Below, piece by piece: positions 7,970 to 15,686 of a stretch of DNA of 36,620 bases. Within the stretch, counting starts at the first letter, position 1, and each line of letters starts with the position of its first letter. The notes under the pieces are model-generated. The model ran no database searches and was not told where the DNA came from. It saw nothing but the letters and a program-made list of their open reading frames with translations. The position numbers and the translations under genes are program-made. This stretch comes from Candidatus Methylomirabilota bacterium (GTDB lineage: Bacteria > Methylomirabilota > Methylomirabilia > Rokubacteriales > CSP1-6): contig DASYTI010000103.1 of the NCBI GenBank assembly GCA_036002485.1, positions 1-36,620 on the forward strand. Reading direction: 5' to 3'.

Positions 7970-8820
7970 TGCCCGGCACCCTCCGACACTTCCTCGACGC
8001 GATCAAGTTCGAGCACACCGTCTTCGCCTTGCCCTTCGCCTATGTCGCCATGGTGCTGGCGGCCGACGGCTGGCCGGGCTGGCGCGTGGCGATCTGGGTC
8101 ACCCTGGCCATGGCCGGAGCCCGCACCCTCGCCATGAGCGTCAATCGCTTCGCCGACCGGGCGATCGACGCGGACAATCCGCGCACGGCGGGGCGGCATC
8201 TTCCGCAGGGGCTCCTCAAGCCCTGGCACATGCTCGCCGCCGCCATCCTCTCCGCGGCCCTTCTCGCCGTCTCGGCCTGGAAGCTCAACCCGCTCTGCTT
8301 CAAGCTCGCCCCCTGGGCCGCCCTTTTTCTGATCGGGTACTCCTACACGAAGCGCTTCACCTGGACCAGCCACTGGATTCTCGGCTTCACCGACGGCATC
8401 GCGGCGGCCGGCGGCTGGATCGCCGTGCGTGGAAGCTTCGCGGCTCCGGCCTTCGTGCTGTGGTTCGCGCTGACCGTCTGGATCTCGGGCTTCGACCTCA
8501 TCTACGCTTGCCAGGACGTGGAGATCGATCGGCGCGTGGGCCTCAAGTCCTTCCCCGCGCGCTTCGGCATCGCGGCCGCCCTCCGCGCCGCTCAAGTGTG
8601 CCACGTGCTGACGGTCGGCGCCTTTGCCGCCCTCGGCGTGATGACGGGGCTCGGCTGGCTCTACTGGGTCGGCGTGGTCGTGGTGGCGGGGCTACTCATC
8701 TACGAGCACTCGCTGGTGTCGCCCGACGACCTTTCACGGCTCGATATCGCCTTCTTCAACGTCAACGGCTATATCGCGCTCATCCTGTTCGCGGCGGTCG
8801 TGGGCGGGCGATTCCTATGA
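7969..8820 (+). CDS. ubiA: UbiA family polyprenyltransferase
   Basis: This 283-residue integral membrane enzyme attaches a polyprenyl chain to an aromatic acid. Both Asp-rich, magnesium-diphosphate binding motifs are present: NRFADRAID (Asn59, Asp63, Asp67) and the second in YACQDVEIDRRVGLKS near residues 177-192. About eight or nine hydrophobic helices surround them. The start is GTG 7969, overlapping the UbiD stop by one base; upstream in-frame ATGs lie inside ubiD and are not credible. The opening FEHTVFALPFA is typical of the group annotated as MqnP in futalosine-pathway bacteria, so a menaquinone role is somewhat more likely than ubiquinone. No second pathway gene (mqnA-D) is in view to prove it. 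Confidence 0.92.
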   Translation: MPGTLRHFLDAIKFEHTVFALPFAYVAMVLAADGWPGWRVAIWVTLAMAGARTLAMSVNRFADRAIDADNPRTAGRHLPQGLLKPWHMLAAAILSAALLAVSAWKLNPLCFKLAPWAALFLIGYSYTKRFTWTSHWILGFTDGIAAAGGWIAVRGSFAAPAFVLWFALTVWISGFDLIYACQDVEIDRRVGLKSFPARFGIAAALRAAQVCHVLTVGAFAALGVMTGLGWLYWVGVVVVAGLLIYEHSLVSPDDLSRLDIAFFNVNGYIALILFAAVVGGRFL

Positions 8821-9536
8821 CGAGCGGCCTCGGCGAAGGGCCGGGCAAGGCGCGCTTCGTGCGCGGCATGTTCACCCGCATCGCGGGGCGCTACGACCTC
8901 ATGAACGGCCTCATGACCTTCGGCATGCACCATGGCTGGCGCCGGGCCGCGGCGCGCGAGACCATCCCCTCGCCCGAGGGACCGGGCCTCGATCTGGCCA
9001 CGGGCACGGGCGATCTGGCCTTCGAGCTCTGCGAGATCCATCGGCATCGGCTCATCGTGGGCGCCGACTTCGCCCACGGCATGCTCCAGGTGGCGGAGGC
9101 GAAGGGCCGCGAGGTCGAGAGCGCGGGCCGGCTCGCTCTCCTCGAAGCCGATGCCCTCGAGCTGCCCTTCGGCCCGCGTACCTTCGCGTTCGTGACCTCA
9201 GCTTTCCTGCTGCGCAACCTGGCCGATTTGAAGCACGGACTGGCCGAGATGCGGCGCGTGCTACGACCAGGGGGCCGCGTGGTGGCTCTCGAGATCACCC
9301 AGGCGGACCTTCCGGGCTGGGCGCCCCTCTTCCGTATGTACTTCCATCATGTCGTCCCGAGAGTGGGCGCGCTTATCGGCGGCGACCGCGAGGCTTATAC
9401 CTATCTGCCGCAATCGGTGGATCGCTTTCTCGGCCCGCCCGCCCTCGCCGCCCTGATGACGGACGTGGGCCTGCGCAGCGTCAAATACCGCCGCCTGGGC
9501 TTCGGCACGGTGACCATCCACACCGGAGTCGCTTGA
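8817..9536 (+). CDS. ubiE: UbiE/MenG-type quinone methyltransferase
   Basis: This 239-residue SAM-dependent methyltransferase performs the last ring C-methylation in menaquinone or ubiquinone synthesis. Motif I is LDLATGTGDLA near residues 58-68. The family-specific opening FTRIAGRYDLMN and the segment FGMHHGWRR are clear. LRNLADLKHGLAEMRRVLRPGG follows, as in UbiE proteins. The start ATG 8817 overlaps the UbiA stop (ATGA), so translation is coupled. It closes the four-gene permease-UbiD-UbiA-UbiE run; 3' of it are two hairpin repeats rather than another gene. Confidence 0.92.
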   Translation: MTSGLGEGPGKARFVRGMFTRIAGRYDLMNGLMTFGMHHGWRRAAARETIPSPEGPGLDLATGTGDLAFELCEIHRHRLIVGADFAHGMLQVAEAKGREVESAGRLALLEADALELPFGPRTFAFVTSAFLLRNLADLKHGLAEMRRVLRPGGRVVALEITQADLPGWAPLFRMYFHHVVPRVGALIGGDREAYTYLPQSVDRFLGPPALAALMTDVGLRSVKYRRLGFGTVTIHTGVA

Positions 9537-9540
9537 ATGC

Positions 9541-9577
9541 CCCCTCACCCTGCCCTCTCCCCCGATGGGGGAGAGGG
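9541..9577. repeat. Intergenic hairpin repeat, copy 1 (CCCTCTCCCC family)
   Basis: An 11-base perfect stem, CCCTCTCCCCC at 9553-9563 and its complement at 9567-9577, with loop GAT. It is preceded by CCCCTCACCCTG, which also precedes the copy at 13981. It lies directly after the ubiE stop and could end its transcript, though no T-run follows on the plus strand. Confidence 0.8.
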
Positions 9578-9627
9578 ATCAAAGGAGAGAAACCCCCAAA
9601 TGGAGGAGAGCGATCAGACAAGAGAAT

Positions 9628-9650
9628 CCCTCTCCCCTTTGGGGAGAGGG
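9628..9650. repeat. Intergenic hairpin repeat, copy 2
   Basis: A 10-base perfect stem, CCCTCTCCCC (9628-9637) with its complement (9641-9650) and a TTT loop. It is 50 bases from copy 1, in a 234-base gene-free stretch between ubiE and a minus-strand orphan gene. The rest of that stretch holds only the terminator at 9703-9742. Confidence 0.8.
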
Positions 9651-9702
9651 CCGCTGTTCGAGCTGAAGGGCGAAGCCCTGAGGCGAGGGCTGAGTAAACT
9701 AG

Positions 9703-9742
9703 GGGAAAACGAAAGGCCCCGGGGGTAAACACCCGAGGCCTT
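9703..9742 (-). terminator. Rho-independent terminator of the 91-residue orphan gene
   Basis: Read on the minus strand, AAGGCC (9742-9737 side) pairs with GGCCTT around an inner GGGT/ACCC stem with a small bulge. It is followed by a T-rich TTTCGTTTT tail (9714-9705). It lies about 30 bases past the stop at 9771. Confidence 0.7.
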
Positions 9743-9770
9743 GAGTGATCAGCGAAAGGTCAGGCGCGAC

Positions 9771-10046
9771 TTACCACTCGGGGCTGGAGTACTCGTCGAA
9801 GACCCGGCGCACCACGCGGATCTCCCTGGCGCGGCCGTCCTTGTGCTCGAGGGTAATGATGTCGCCCGGATTGATGTCCGCCAGAGAGTGGGAGCGCCCC
9901 TCGTCCGTGACCACCTCGGCCTCGCCGCACGCGAAGTCCGTGCACAGCTCGGCTTCGCTCCGGACCCGCAGGCGACCCGCGGCCGCGTCCACCGCCACCA
10001 CGCTGTAGCGATTGTGCTTGAGCGAATCGGTCAGGCTCATAGCCAT
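9771..10046 (-). CDS. Small protein of unknown function
   Basis: I do not recognise this 91-residue protein. It starts MAMSLTDSLKHNRYSVVAVD, is rich in beta-strand-like stretches and contains a Cys pair in LCTDFACGEAEVV. It has no membrane segment or signal peptide. The middle section (DINPGDIITLEHKDGRAREI) resembles small beta-barrel folds, but no function follows from that. The start ATG at 10046 is chosen because AAAGGGGG stands five bases upstream; longer in-frame starts lack this. It is transcribed divergently from queD across about 90 bases that contain a TATCTAATGAT stretch usable as its -10, and it ends at its own terminator, so it is a single-gene transcript. Confidence 0.65.
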   Translation of the reverse strand: MAMSLTDSLKHNRYSVVAVDAAAGRLRVRSEAELCTDFACGEAEVVTDEGRSHSLADINPGDIITLEHKDGRAREIRVVRRVFDEYSSPEW

Positions 10047-10135
10047 GGGGGCCCCCTTTCGAATCGGTATCATTAGATAGCACTCTGCTCCCCAGGGCCG
10101 CAAGCCGTTTCTCATGCTAGGCTTTCCGAAGACTT

Positions 10136-10564
10136 ATGGACCTGACGACGGCGTATGTCTTTGACGCGGCGCACCGCATCGCCGGACACCCGGGCAAGTG
10201 CGCGTGGCTCCATGGCCACACGTACAACCTCGAGGTGACGGTCAGCGCTCCGAACCTCAATCCGCTCGGGATGGTCATGGATTTCGACGACCTGCGTGAT
10301 GTGGTCAAGAAGGCCGTCCTTGATCTCTGGGACCATGCCACTCTCCTGGCCGCCGACGATCCGCTGGGCCCGGCCATCCGCAAGGTGCAGCACCAGGCCC
10401 CGGACCGGGTCGTGCTCCTCGAGGGCCAGCCCACCGCCGAGGTGCTCACGCGCGAGGCCTGGACGCGACTCGAGCGCCAGCTGCCCGCAGGCATCACGCT
10501 CGAGCGTGTGGCGATTCGCGAGACGCCCAGCTGCGGCAGCGCGATCTCCCGGCCGCTCACGTGA
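10136..10564 (+). CDS. queD: 6-carboxytetrahydropterin synthase QueD
   Basis: This 142-residue protein of the 6-pyruvoyl-tetrahydropterin synthase family makes 6-carboxy-5,6,7,8-tetrahydropterin from dihydroneopterin triphosphate, an early step to queuosine. The zinc ligands His13, His26 and His28 (AAH, HGH) and probable catalytic Cys22 are visible, as are the VMDFDDLR and DHATLL blocks and the late IRETPSCG segment. It opens a compact queD-queE-queC operon: the stop codon overlaps the GTG start of queE by four bases. FolE, QueF and Tgt are not in the window, so the pathway must be completed elsewhere. Confidence 0.94.
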   Translation: MDLTTAYVFDAAHRIAGHPGKCAWLHGHTYNLEVTVSAPNLNPLGMVMDFDDLRDVVKKAVLDLWDHATLLAADDPLGPAIRKVQHQAPDRVVLLEGQPTAEVLTREAWTRLERQLPAGITLERVAIRETPSCGSAISRPLT

Positions 10565-11235
10565 GCAGCCTGGCGCCGGCCGGGCGCGTCGCCGAGGTCT
10601 TCTACTCCATCCAGGGCGAGGGCGCGACGGCCGGGCTGCCCGCCGTCTTCGTGCGGCTCCAGGGCTGCTCGGTCGGCTGCGCCTGGTGCGATACCAAGTA
10701 CTCCTGGGACGCCGCCGCCGGACACGCCGTGGAAGTGGACGCGCTCGTGGGCGAGGCCGCGTCCTTTCCCTGCCGTCGCGCGGTGGTCACCGGTGGCGAG
10801 CCGCTCGAATCATCGCTCTTCGTGCCTCTGCTTCGAGGCCTGGGGGCCCGCGGCTTCACCATCGAGGTCGAGACCTCCGGCATCCTGCCGCCGCCGAGGG
10901 TCCACCGCGCCATCCAGTGGAATGTCTCGATCAAGCTTGCCGGCTCCGGCGTGGTCGAGTCGCGGCGCATCCAGCCCGAGGCCATCCGCGGCTTTCTCGC
11001 CAAAGATGCCTGGTGGAAATTCGTGGTCACGGACGACGCCGATCTCGCCGAGGTGCTCAAGCTGGCCGAGCGCTTCGCCCTGCCGCGGGCCCGCATCCTG
11101 CTTCAGCCCGAGGCGGTGCGCCGCGATGAACTCATCGAGCGCTCCCCGTGGGTGGTCGAGGCCTGCAAGCGCCACGGCTTTGGCTTCTCTCCGCGGCTGC
11201 ACGTGCTGCTCTGGGGCGCGAAGCGAGGGGTGTGA
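10561..11235 (+). CDS. queE: 7-carboxy-7-deazaguanine synthase QueE (radical SAM)
   Basis: This 224-residue radical SAM enzyme converts carboxytetrahydropterin to 7-carboxy-7-deazaguanine. The iron-sulfur motif is CSVGCAWCD (Cys36, Cys40, Cys43), the standard CX3CX2C form. [12 protein letters not shown] precedes it and VVTGGEPL, the SAM-binding GGE motif, follows; all are QueE hallmarks. GTG 10561 is used as start, in four-base overlap with queD. A one-base overlap (TGATG) joins it to queC. Length and motifs suggest a normal active enzyme. Confidence 0.94.
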   Translation: MSSLAPAGRVAEVFYSIQGEGATAGLPAVFVRLQGCSVGCAWCDTKYSWDAAAGHAVEVDALVGEAASFPCRRAVVTGGEPLESSLFVPLLRGLGARGFTIEVETSGILPPPRVHRAIQWNVSIKLAGSGVVESRRIQPEAIRGFLAKDAWWKFVVTDDADLAEVLKLAERFALPRARILLQPEAVRRDELIERSPWVVEACKRHGFGFSPRLHVLLWGAKRGV

Positions 11236-11924
11236 TGGCGACCAAGGCCGTGGTCCTCCTCTCGGGTGGGCTCGACTCGGCGACCACCCTCGCCATCGCG
11301 CGCGCCGAGGGCTATGAATGCCACGCGCTGTCCTTCGACTATGGCCAGCGCCACGCGTGCGAGCTCGAGTCGGCGAAGAAGGTGGCGGCGGCGCTGGGTG
11401 CGGTCCAGCACCTGACGCTCCGTCTCGATCTCCGCGCCATCGGCGGCTCGGCCCTCACGGCCGAGATCGACGTGCCCAAGGGCCGGAGCGAAGAGGCCAT
11501 GAGCACCGGCATTCCCGTGACCTATGTGCCGGCGCGGAACACGATCTTCCTTTCTCACGCCCTGGCCTGGGCGGAGGTGCTGGGAGCCGAGGATGTCTTC
11601 ATCGGCGTCAATGCCCTCGACAACTCGGGCTATCCCGATTGCCGGCCGGAGTTCACGGAGGCGTTCGAGAAGCTGGCCAACCTCGCCACCCGGGCCGGCG
11701 TCGAAGGCAAGAGCCGATTCCGCGTCCACACGCCGCTCATCGAGCTCAGCAAGGCCCAGATCGTGGCGCGCGCGTATGAGCTGAACGTCGACCTCTCGCT
11801 GACCTGGTCCTGCTATGCGCCCGAGCCCGATGGCCGCGCCTGCGGGCTCTGCGACTCCTGCCTGCTCCGCAAGAAGGGCTTTGCCGAAGCGCGCCTTGCC
11901 GACCCCGTCCCTTCGGCCCGCTGA
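11235..11924 (+). CDS. queC: 7-cyano-7-deazaguanine synthase QueC
   Basis: This 229-residue PP-loop ATPase turns 7-carboxy-7-deazaguanine into preQ0 with ATP and ammonia. The ATP pyrophosphate loop SGGLDS is at residues 10-15. The zinc-binding Cys set (Cys193, Cys203, Cys206, Cys209) lies in [18 protein letters not shown] near the C-terminus. [17 protein letters not shown] is also typical. It is the last gene of the que operon. Ten bases after its stop the NuoE/F-type fusion gene begins at GTG 11935, so the formate dehydrogenase gene may be co-transcribed with the que genes. Confidence 0.95.
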   Translation: MATKAVVLLSGGLDSATTLAIARAEGYECHALSFDYGQRHACELESAKKVAAALGAVQHLTLRLDLRAIGGSALTAEIDVPKGRSEEAMSTGIPVTYVPARNTIFLSHALAWAEVLGAEDVFIGVNALDNSGYPDCRPEFTEAFEKLANLATRAGVEGKSRFRVHTPLIELSKAQIVARAYELNVDLSLTWSCYAPEPDGRACGLCDSCLLRKKGFAEARLADPVPSAR

Positions 11925-11934
11925 TTCCCCTGCC

Positions 11935-13956
11935 GTGAGCGACTGGCGCGCGGCGCTGGACGCCTTCCCGAGAGAGCGAACCTGGCTGCTGCCGGCCCTC
12001 CAGGCGGTCCAGCACCATCTCCGCTGGATTCCCTCCGGTGCCCTGGCCGCGGTGGCCGCGCATCTTCGCGTCCCCGCGAGCGAAGTCTACGGGGTGGCCA
12101 CCCACTATCCGGAGTTCAGGCTGAGCGAGCCGGGAAAGCGCGTAGTACGAGTCTGCACGGGTGTGTCATGCCGGATCAGTGGCGGCCTTGAATGCCTCGA
12201 ATGGCTCGAACGGCGACTGGGAGCGCACGCACCCGCAACGACTGCCGATGGCACGGTCACGCTCGAGCCCTTCGACTGCGCATTCAACTGCTCGGTGGCC
12301 CCCGTCCTTGAAGTCGATCATCAGTACCACGGGCGCATCAGGGTGCAAGACCTGGAGCACGTGCTGAATGCTCCCCCGCCCGGATCCAGCCCTCTCAGGA
12401 TCGATGGCCCCGCGACGGCTGACCGCTCGTCGTACTTCGAGCTGGTCAGCCATGCCCAGAGCCTCGCCCACCGTGGTCTGACTCTGGTCGTCGGTGTGGG
12501 ATCGTGCAGCCTCTCGGTGGGAGCGGGGGAGACTCTGCTCGCGCTGAACGCCGAAGTAACTCGACGAGGCCTCCAGGCGCCAGTCGTCCCCGCGGGATGT
12601 TCGGGGCTCTGCTGGGCCGCGCCCGCGCTGACGGTCATTCATCCAGACGGGACGAGTCAGCTCCTGCCCCAGGTCACCGCCGACAGGGTGCCCGCCCTCC
12701 TCGATGCCGCGCTGGCCAAGCGCGTCGAGCCGCACCCCGGCGTCACCGACTTCCTCCGCCACCAGCGGCGCGAGCTGACCTCGCGATGTGGCGTCGTGAA
12801 CCCTCATGACATCGCCGACGCGGTACGGCGCGGCTCCTACGCCGCGCTTGCCGAGGCGCTCGCCGGACGGAGCCCCGAGCACATCACCCAGACCGTGAAG
12901 GCGGCGGGACTCCGCGGCCGCGGCGGCGCCTACTTCGCGGCGGCGACGAAGTGGGAAGGCGCGCGTCAGGCTCCCGGCTCGCCAAAATACCTCATCGTCA
13001 ATGCCGAAGAGGGGGAACCGGGCATCTTCAAGGACCGGCACTTGATGGAGGGCGATCCCCACCGGCTCCTCGAAGGCGCGCTCCTCGCCGCCTACGCCTC
13101 GGGGGCGACCCGGATCATCCTGTATATCCACGGTGAGGCCCACCTCTCCGCCCAGCGGATTCAGGACGCCGTCGAGTCCGCGCGAGGCTGGGGATTCGTC
13201 GGCGCGCGTATTCTGGAGAGCGACTTCTCCGTCGAGGTCGAGATACGGCGCGGAGCCGGCGGCTTCGTCCTGGGCGAAGAGACGGCGCTCATGGAGTCAC
13301 TCGAAGGCCGCCGAGCCATGCCGCGGCCCAAGCCCCCCTTTCCCACCGAAGCGGGCCTCTTCGGTAAGCCCACCGTTATCAACAATGTCGAGACGCTTTT
13401 CGCCGTGCCGCTCATCGCGGCGCGCGGCGAGAAGTGGTGGGCGGGCCTGGGCCGGGGTCATGGCACCAAGTGCTTCGGCCTCTCCGGCCACGTCGCACGG
13501 CCAGGCGTGGTCGAGGTGGAAATGGGCAGCACGCTGCGTGATCTCCTCGAGCGCATCGGCGGCGGCGTGCCCCGCGGGCGCGCGCTCAAGGGCGTGGTGG
13601 TCGGCGGGCCCTCGGGCACCATCGTGCCCCCGCGCGATCTCGACGAGCCCCTCCTGCCCGGCGGCCGCGTCAATCCGGGCACGGGCGGGCTGGTCGCGCT
13701 CGACGAGACCGTCTCCATCCGCGAGGTGATTCGCACCCTGCTCGACTTCAACACGCGCGAATCCTGCGGCAAGTGCACGCCCTGCCGTGAGGGCACAGCC
13801 CGGCTTCGCGACATGCTCGACGCCCCGGGCGCCCTCGATCAGGCCGCCATCACCGAGCTTTCCGAGGTCGTGCGCGTCGCCTCGCTGTGCGGTCTCGGGC
13901 AGGCCGCGCCTCTATCACTCCTCGCGGCGCTCCGCGATTTCCCCGACATGGCGTAG
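11935..13956 (+). CDS. Fused NuoE/NuoF-type subunit of NAD-dependent formate dehydrogenase
   Basis: This 673-residue protein joins the gamma and beta subunits (FdsG and FdsB type) in one chain. Residues 1-150 are NuoE-like with the [2Fe-2S] ligands Cys74, Cys79, Cys115 and Cys119. Residues 165-265 form a second thioredoxin-like section with GSCSLS and AGCSGLCW, as in the N-terminal extension of FdsB/HoxF. From about 285 it is NuoF: FMN/NADH loop GLRGRGGAYFAAATKW, the NAEEGEPGIFKDR segment, and the [4Fe-4S] motif ESCGKCTPC (Cys611, Cys614, Cys617) with Cys652. It would pass formate-derived electrons to NAD. Its catalytic partner is encoded at 15687-18365. The start is GTG 11935; an in-frame ATG at 11815 lies within queC and is rejected. 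NuoEF of complex I is the alternative, but no other nuo gene is present and a formate dehydrogenase alpha subunit is. Confidence 0.88.
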   Translation: MSDWRAALDAFPRERTWLLPALQAVQHHLRWIPSGALAAVAAHLRVPASEVYGVATHYPEFRLSEPGKRVVRVCTGVSCRISGGLECLEWLERRLGAHAPATTADGTVTLEPFDCAFNCSVAPVLEVDHQYHGRIRVQDLEHVLNAPPPGSSPLRIDGPATADRSSYFELVSHAQSLAHRGLTLVVGVGSCSLSVGAGETLLALNAEVTRRGLQAPVVPAGCSGLCWAAPALTVIHPDGTSQLLPQVTADRVPALLDAALAKRVEPHPGVTDFLRHQRRELTSRCGVVNPHDIADAVRRGSYAALAEALAGRSPEHITQTVKAAGLRGRGGAYFAAATKWEGARQAPGSPKYLIVNAEEGEPGIFKDRHLMEGDPHRLLEGALLAAYASGATRIILYIHGEAHLSAQRIQDAVESARGWGFVGARILESDFSVEVEIRRGAGGFVLGEETALMESLEGRRAMPRPKPPFPTEAGLFGKPTVINNVETLFAVPLIAARGEKWWAGLGRGHGTKCFGLSGHVARPGVVEVEMGSTLRDLLERIGGGVPRGRALKGVVVGGPSGTIVPPRDLDEPLLPGGRVNPGTGGLVALDETVSIREVIRTLLDFNTRESCGKCTPCREGTARLRDMLDAPGALDQAAITELSEVVRVASLCGLGQAAPLSLLAALRDFPDMA

Positions 13957-13979
13957 CCCGAGCTATTCGCGAGACAACG

Positions 13980-14034
13980 CCCCCCTCACCCTGCCCTCTC
14001 CCCCTCCGAGGGAGAGGGCAGGGGGTGAGGGGGG
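13980..14034. repeat. Long intergenic hairpin repeat, copy 3
   Basis: A long stem: TGCCCTCTCCC pairs perfectly with GGGAGAGGGCA, extended outwards by CCCCTCACCC against GGGGGTGAGGGG with two unpaired G. It lies between the convergent stops of the NuoE/F fusion (13956) and citrate synthase (14074), where it may act as a two-way terminator. It shares both arms with copies 1, 2 and 4. Confidence 0.8.
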
Positions 14035-14073
14035 GGGTCCGGATGCGGTACGAGCGCTCTTGAATAGTCCAGC

Positions 14074-15234
14074 CTAGACGCGCGCGCTCACCTCGAGAGC
14101 GCGAGGCGCCGCGCCAATATAGTCGGCGCGGGGCCGGATGAGTCGGTTGTCCGAGTACTGCTCGAGCGCATGCGCGCACCACCCCGCCACGCGTCCCACG
14201 GCGAAGATGGACGTGCAGAGATCCGGCGGGATGCCGAGGGCGTCGTACACGACGGCCGAGAAGAAATCCACGTTGACGGGCAGCGTGGTCCGCGCCCGCA
14301 TGGCGTCGTAGAGGCGCTCGGCGACCTCGAAGAGGCGCCCCCGCCCCGTCGCCTCGGCCATGCTCTTGGCCATGCCCCGGAGGACACGGGCGCGGGCGTC
14401 GTCGACCTTGTAGACGCGGTGCCCGAAGCCGGGCATGCGCGCCTTGGGATTGGCCCGCTCGTGCTTGGAAAGACCCGCCCGGGCGCCGATGCGACTCTCG
14501 ACGAACGCCTCGGCCCGGGCAGGGTCCTCGATCTCGCGCAGCATGGTCAGGACGTCTTCATTGGCGCCGCCGTGGCGCGGTCCCTTGAGGGTGGCGATGG
14601 CCGACACCACCGCGGCGTGAAGATCCGCCATGGTCGCCACGGCCACGCGCGCCGCGAAGGTGGAGGCGTTGAACTCGTGGTCCGCGTGGAGCGTCAGGAC
14701 GACGTCGAGGACACGCGCAACATCGGGAGACGGCTCCCGCCCTTCGAGCAGGTAGTAGAAGTAGGCCGCGTGCGAGCCGCCTCGCCGGGAGGGCACGGGC
14801 TCGCGCTTGGTCCGGATGCGCTGCCAGGCCGCCACGGTCTCCGGCACCAGCACCATGAGGCGCCGCGCTTTCCGGAGGTTCGCGTCGGGCTCACTCGAGC
14901 CGACGTCCGGGTCGCTGGTCGCGGCCAGGGAGACCGCCGTGCGCAGGGCATCGAGCGGGTGGCAGTCCGGAGGCAGCGATCGAAGGAGCGCCAGCACGTC
15001 GGAGCCGAGCCCGCGAGCCTGCTCCAGTCCGGTCGCAAATTCCGCCCTCTGTGAATCGGTGGGCAGCTCGCCGAACCAGAGGAGATAAGTCACATCGTCG
15101 AAGCTGACTCCCCCGGCCAGATCGCCGATCTCATAGCCGCGGTAGTAGAGCCGCCCCGCCTCCCCGTCCACGCGGCATATGGCCGAACGCGCGGCAACCA
15201 CGTCCTCGAGACCCGCTTTCCACGTCGTGTCCAT
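14074..15234 (-). CDS. gltA: Citrate synthase
   Basis: This 386-residue protein condenses oxaloacetate and acetyl-CoA (or, in some relatives, propionyl-CoA) at entry to the TCA or methylcitrate cycle. The catalytic triad is clear: His221 in PRHGGANE, His272 in GFGHRVYK and Asp323 in VNVDFFSA. HADHEFNAST (residues 183-192) is also conserved. Its length fits the short, dimeric, Gram-positive/archaeal-like type rather than the 430-residue NADH-regulated type. The ATG at 15234 has a strong AAGGAGG nine bases upstream and a separate promoter (TATAAT at 15293-15288), so it has a normal leader. The gene interrupts the formate dehydrogenase genes and is divergent from an HTH gene. Citrate versus 2-methylcitrate synthase cannot be decided by eye. 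Confidence 0.92.
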   Translation of the reverse strand: MDTTWKAGLEDVVAARSAICRVDGEAGRLYYRGYEIGDLAGGVSFDDVTYLLWFGELPTDSQRAEFATGLEQARGLGSDVLALLRSLPPDCHPLDALRTAVSLAATSDPDVGSSEPDANLRKARRLMVLVPETVAAWQRIRTKREPVPSRRGGSHAAYFYYLLEGREPSPDVARVLDVVLTLHADHEFNASTFAARVAVATMADLHAAVVSAIATLKGPRHGGANEDVLTMLREIEDPARAEAFVESRIGARAGLSKHERANPKARMPGFGHRVYKVDDARARVLRGMAKSMAEATGRGRLFEVAERLYDAMRARTTLPVNVDFFSAVVYDALGIPPDLCTSIFAVGRVAGWCAHALEQYSDNRLIRPRADYIGAAPRALEVSARV

Positions 15235-15287
15235 GTCTGTCCTCCTTGCTCTCCGGCGTTCAGGAACACTTTGCTTGCCTAGGCAGC

Positions 15288-15310
15288 ATTATACTTGATT
15301 TATGTTGATT
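15288..15310 (-). promoter_or_regulatory. Citrate synthase promoter with tandem TTGATT operator candidate
   Basis: On the minus strand TATAAT (15293-15288) would start a transcript with a leader of about 45 bases. Immediately upstream are two direct copies of TTGATT on the plus strand (15295-15300 and 15305-15310), exactly ten bases apart and so on the same helix face. No good -35 box is present at standard spacing, which suggests activator-dependent use. The divergent HTH protein starting at 15361 is the obvious candidate ligand. Confidence 0.55.
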
Positions 15311-15360
15311 CAACTGGACAATGCTAGATCAAGCCCGTTTGGGGCTGATAGGATGGCGTG

Positions 15361-15627
15361 ATGGTCCTTCTGGACGGCGAGCAATACCTGACGGGTGAGG
15401 AGGCGGCATCCCTCCTCGGCATCAAGCGCGAGACTCTCTACGCCTATGTCAGCCGGGGCTTCCTGAAAAGCTATCGCCAGGGCATCAAGCGCCAGCGGCT
15501 CTACCGGCGAGCGGAAGTCGAGGACCTGCTCAGGCTGTCCGCGTCTACCGGAGACCGCGCCGAGCGGGCGCCCATCGGCGTATCCCCTGAGGACATTCCT
15601 CTCGCGGAGTCCTGGATCAGGGACTGA
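15361..15627 (+). CDS. Helix-turn-helix protein (MerR/excisionase-like), divergent from citrate synthase
   Basis: This 88-residue protein is mostly one winged HTH domain. YLTGEEAASLLGIKRETLYAYVSRG (residues 9-33) has the MerR/excisionase helix-turn-helix pattern. SYRQGIKRQRLYRRAEVEDLL continues as the wing and following helix. It has no sensor domain, only a short acidic tail. Similar HTH domains are found fused to the N-terminus of some citrate synthase family proteins, so an encoded partner beside citrate synthase is notable. ATG 15361 is preferred over the GTG directly before it because a TAGGAT hexamer (15349-15354) ends six bases upstream. Likely job: local regulator of the citrate synthase promoter and perhaps itself. 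Confidence 0.75.
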   Translation: MVLLDGEQYLTGEEAASLLGIKRETLYAYVSRGFLKSYRQGIKRQRLYRRAEVEDLLRLSASTGDRAERAPIGVSPEDIPLAESWIRD

Positions 15628-15686
15628 CGCGGCCTGACCCGGGGCGCGAGGTATGATAGGGCGCACTCGGGATTGATGGGATCCCC

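Noticed and set aside
9541-9650. CRISPR-like repeats
   Set aside because: Only two hairpins with different arm lengths and no regular spacer; the copies elsewhere are single, so this is a dispersed palindrome family.
11935-13956. Complex I NuoE-NuoF
   Set aside because: No other nuo gene is present; the extra FdsB/HoxF-like section and a nearby formate dehydrogenase alpha fit a formate dehydrogenase better.
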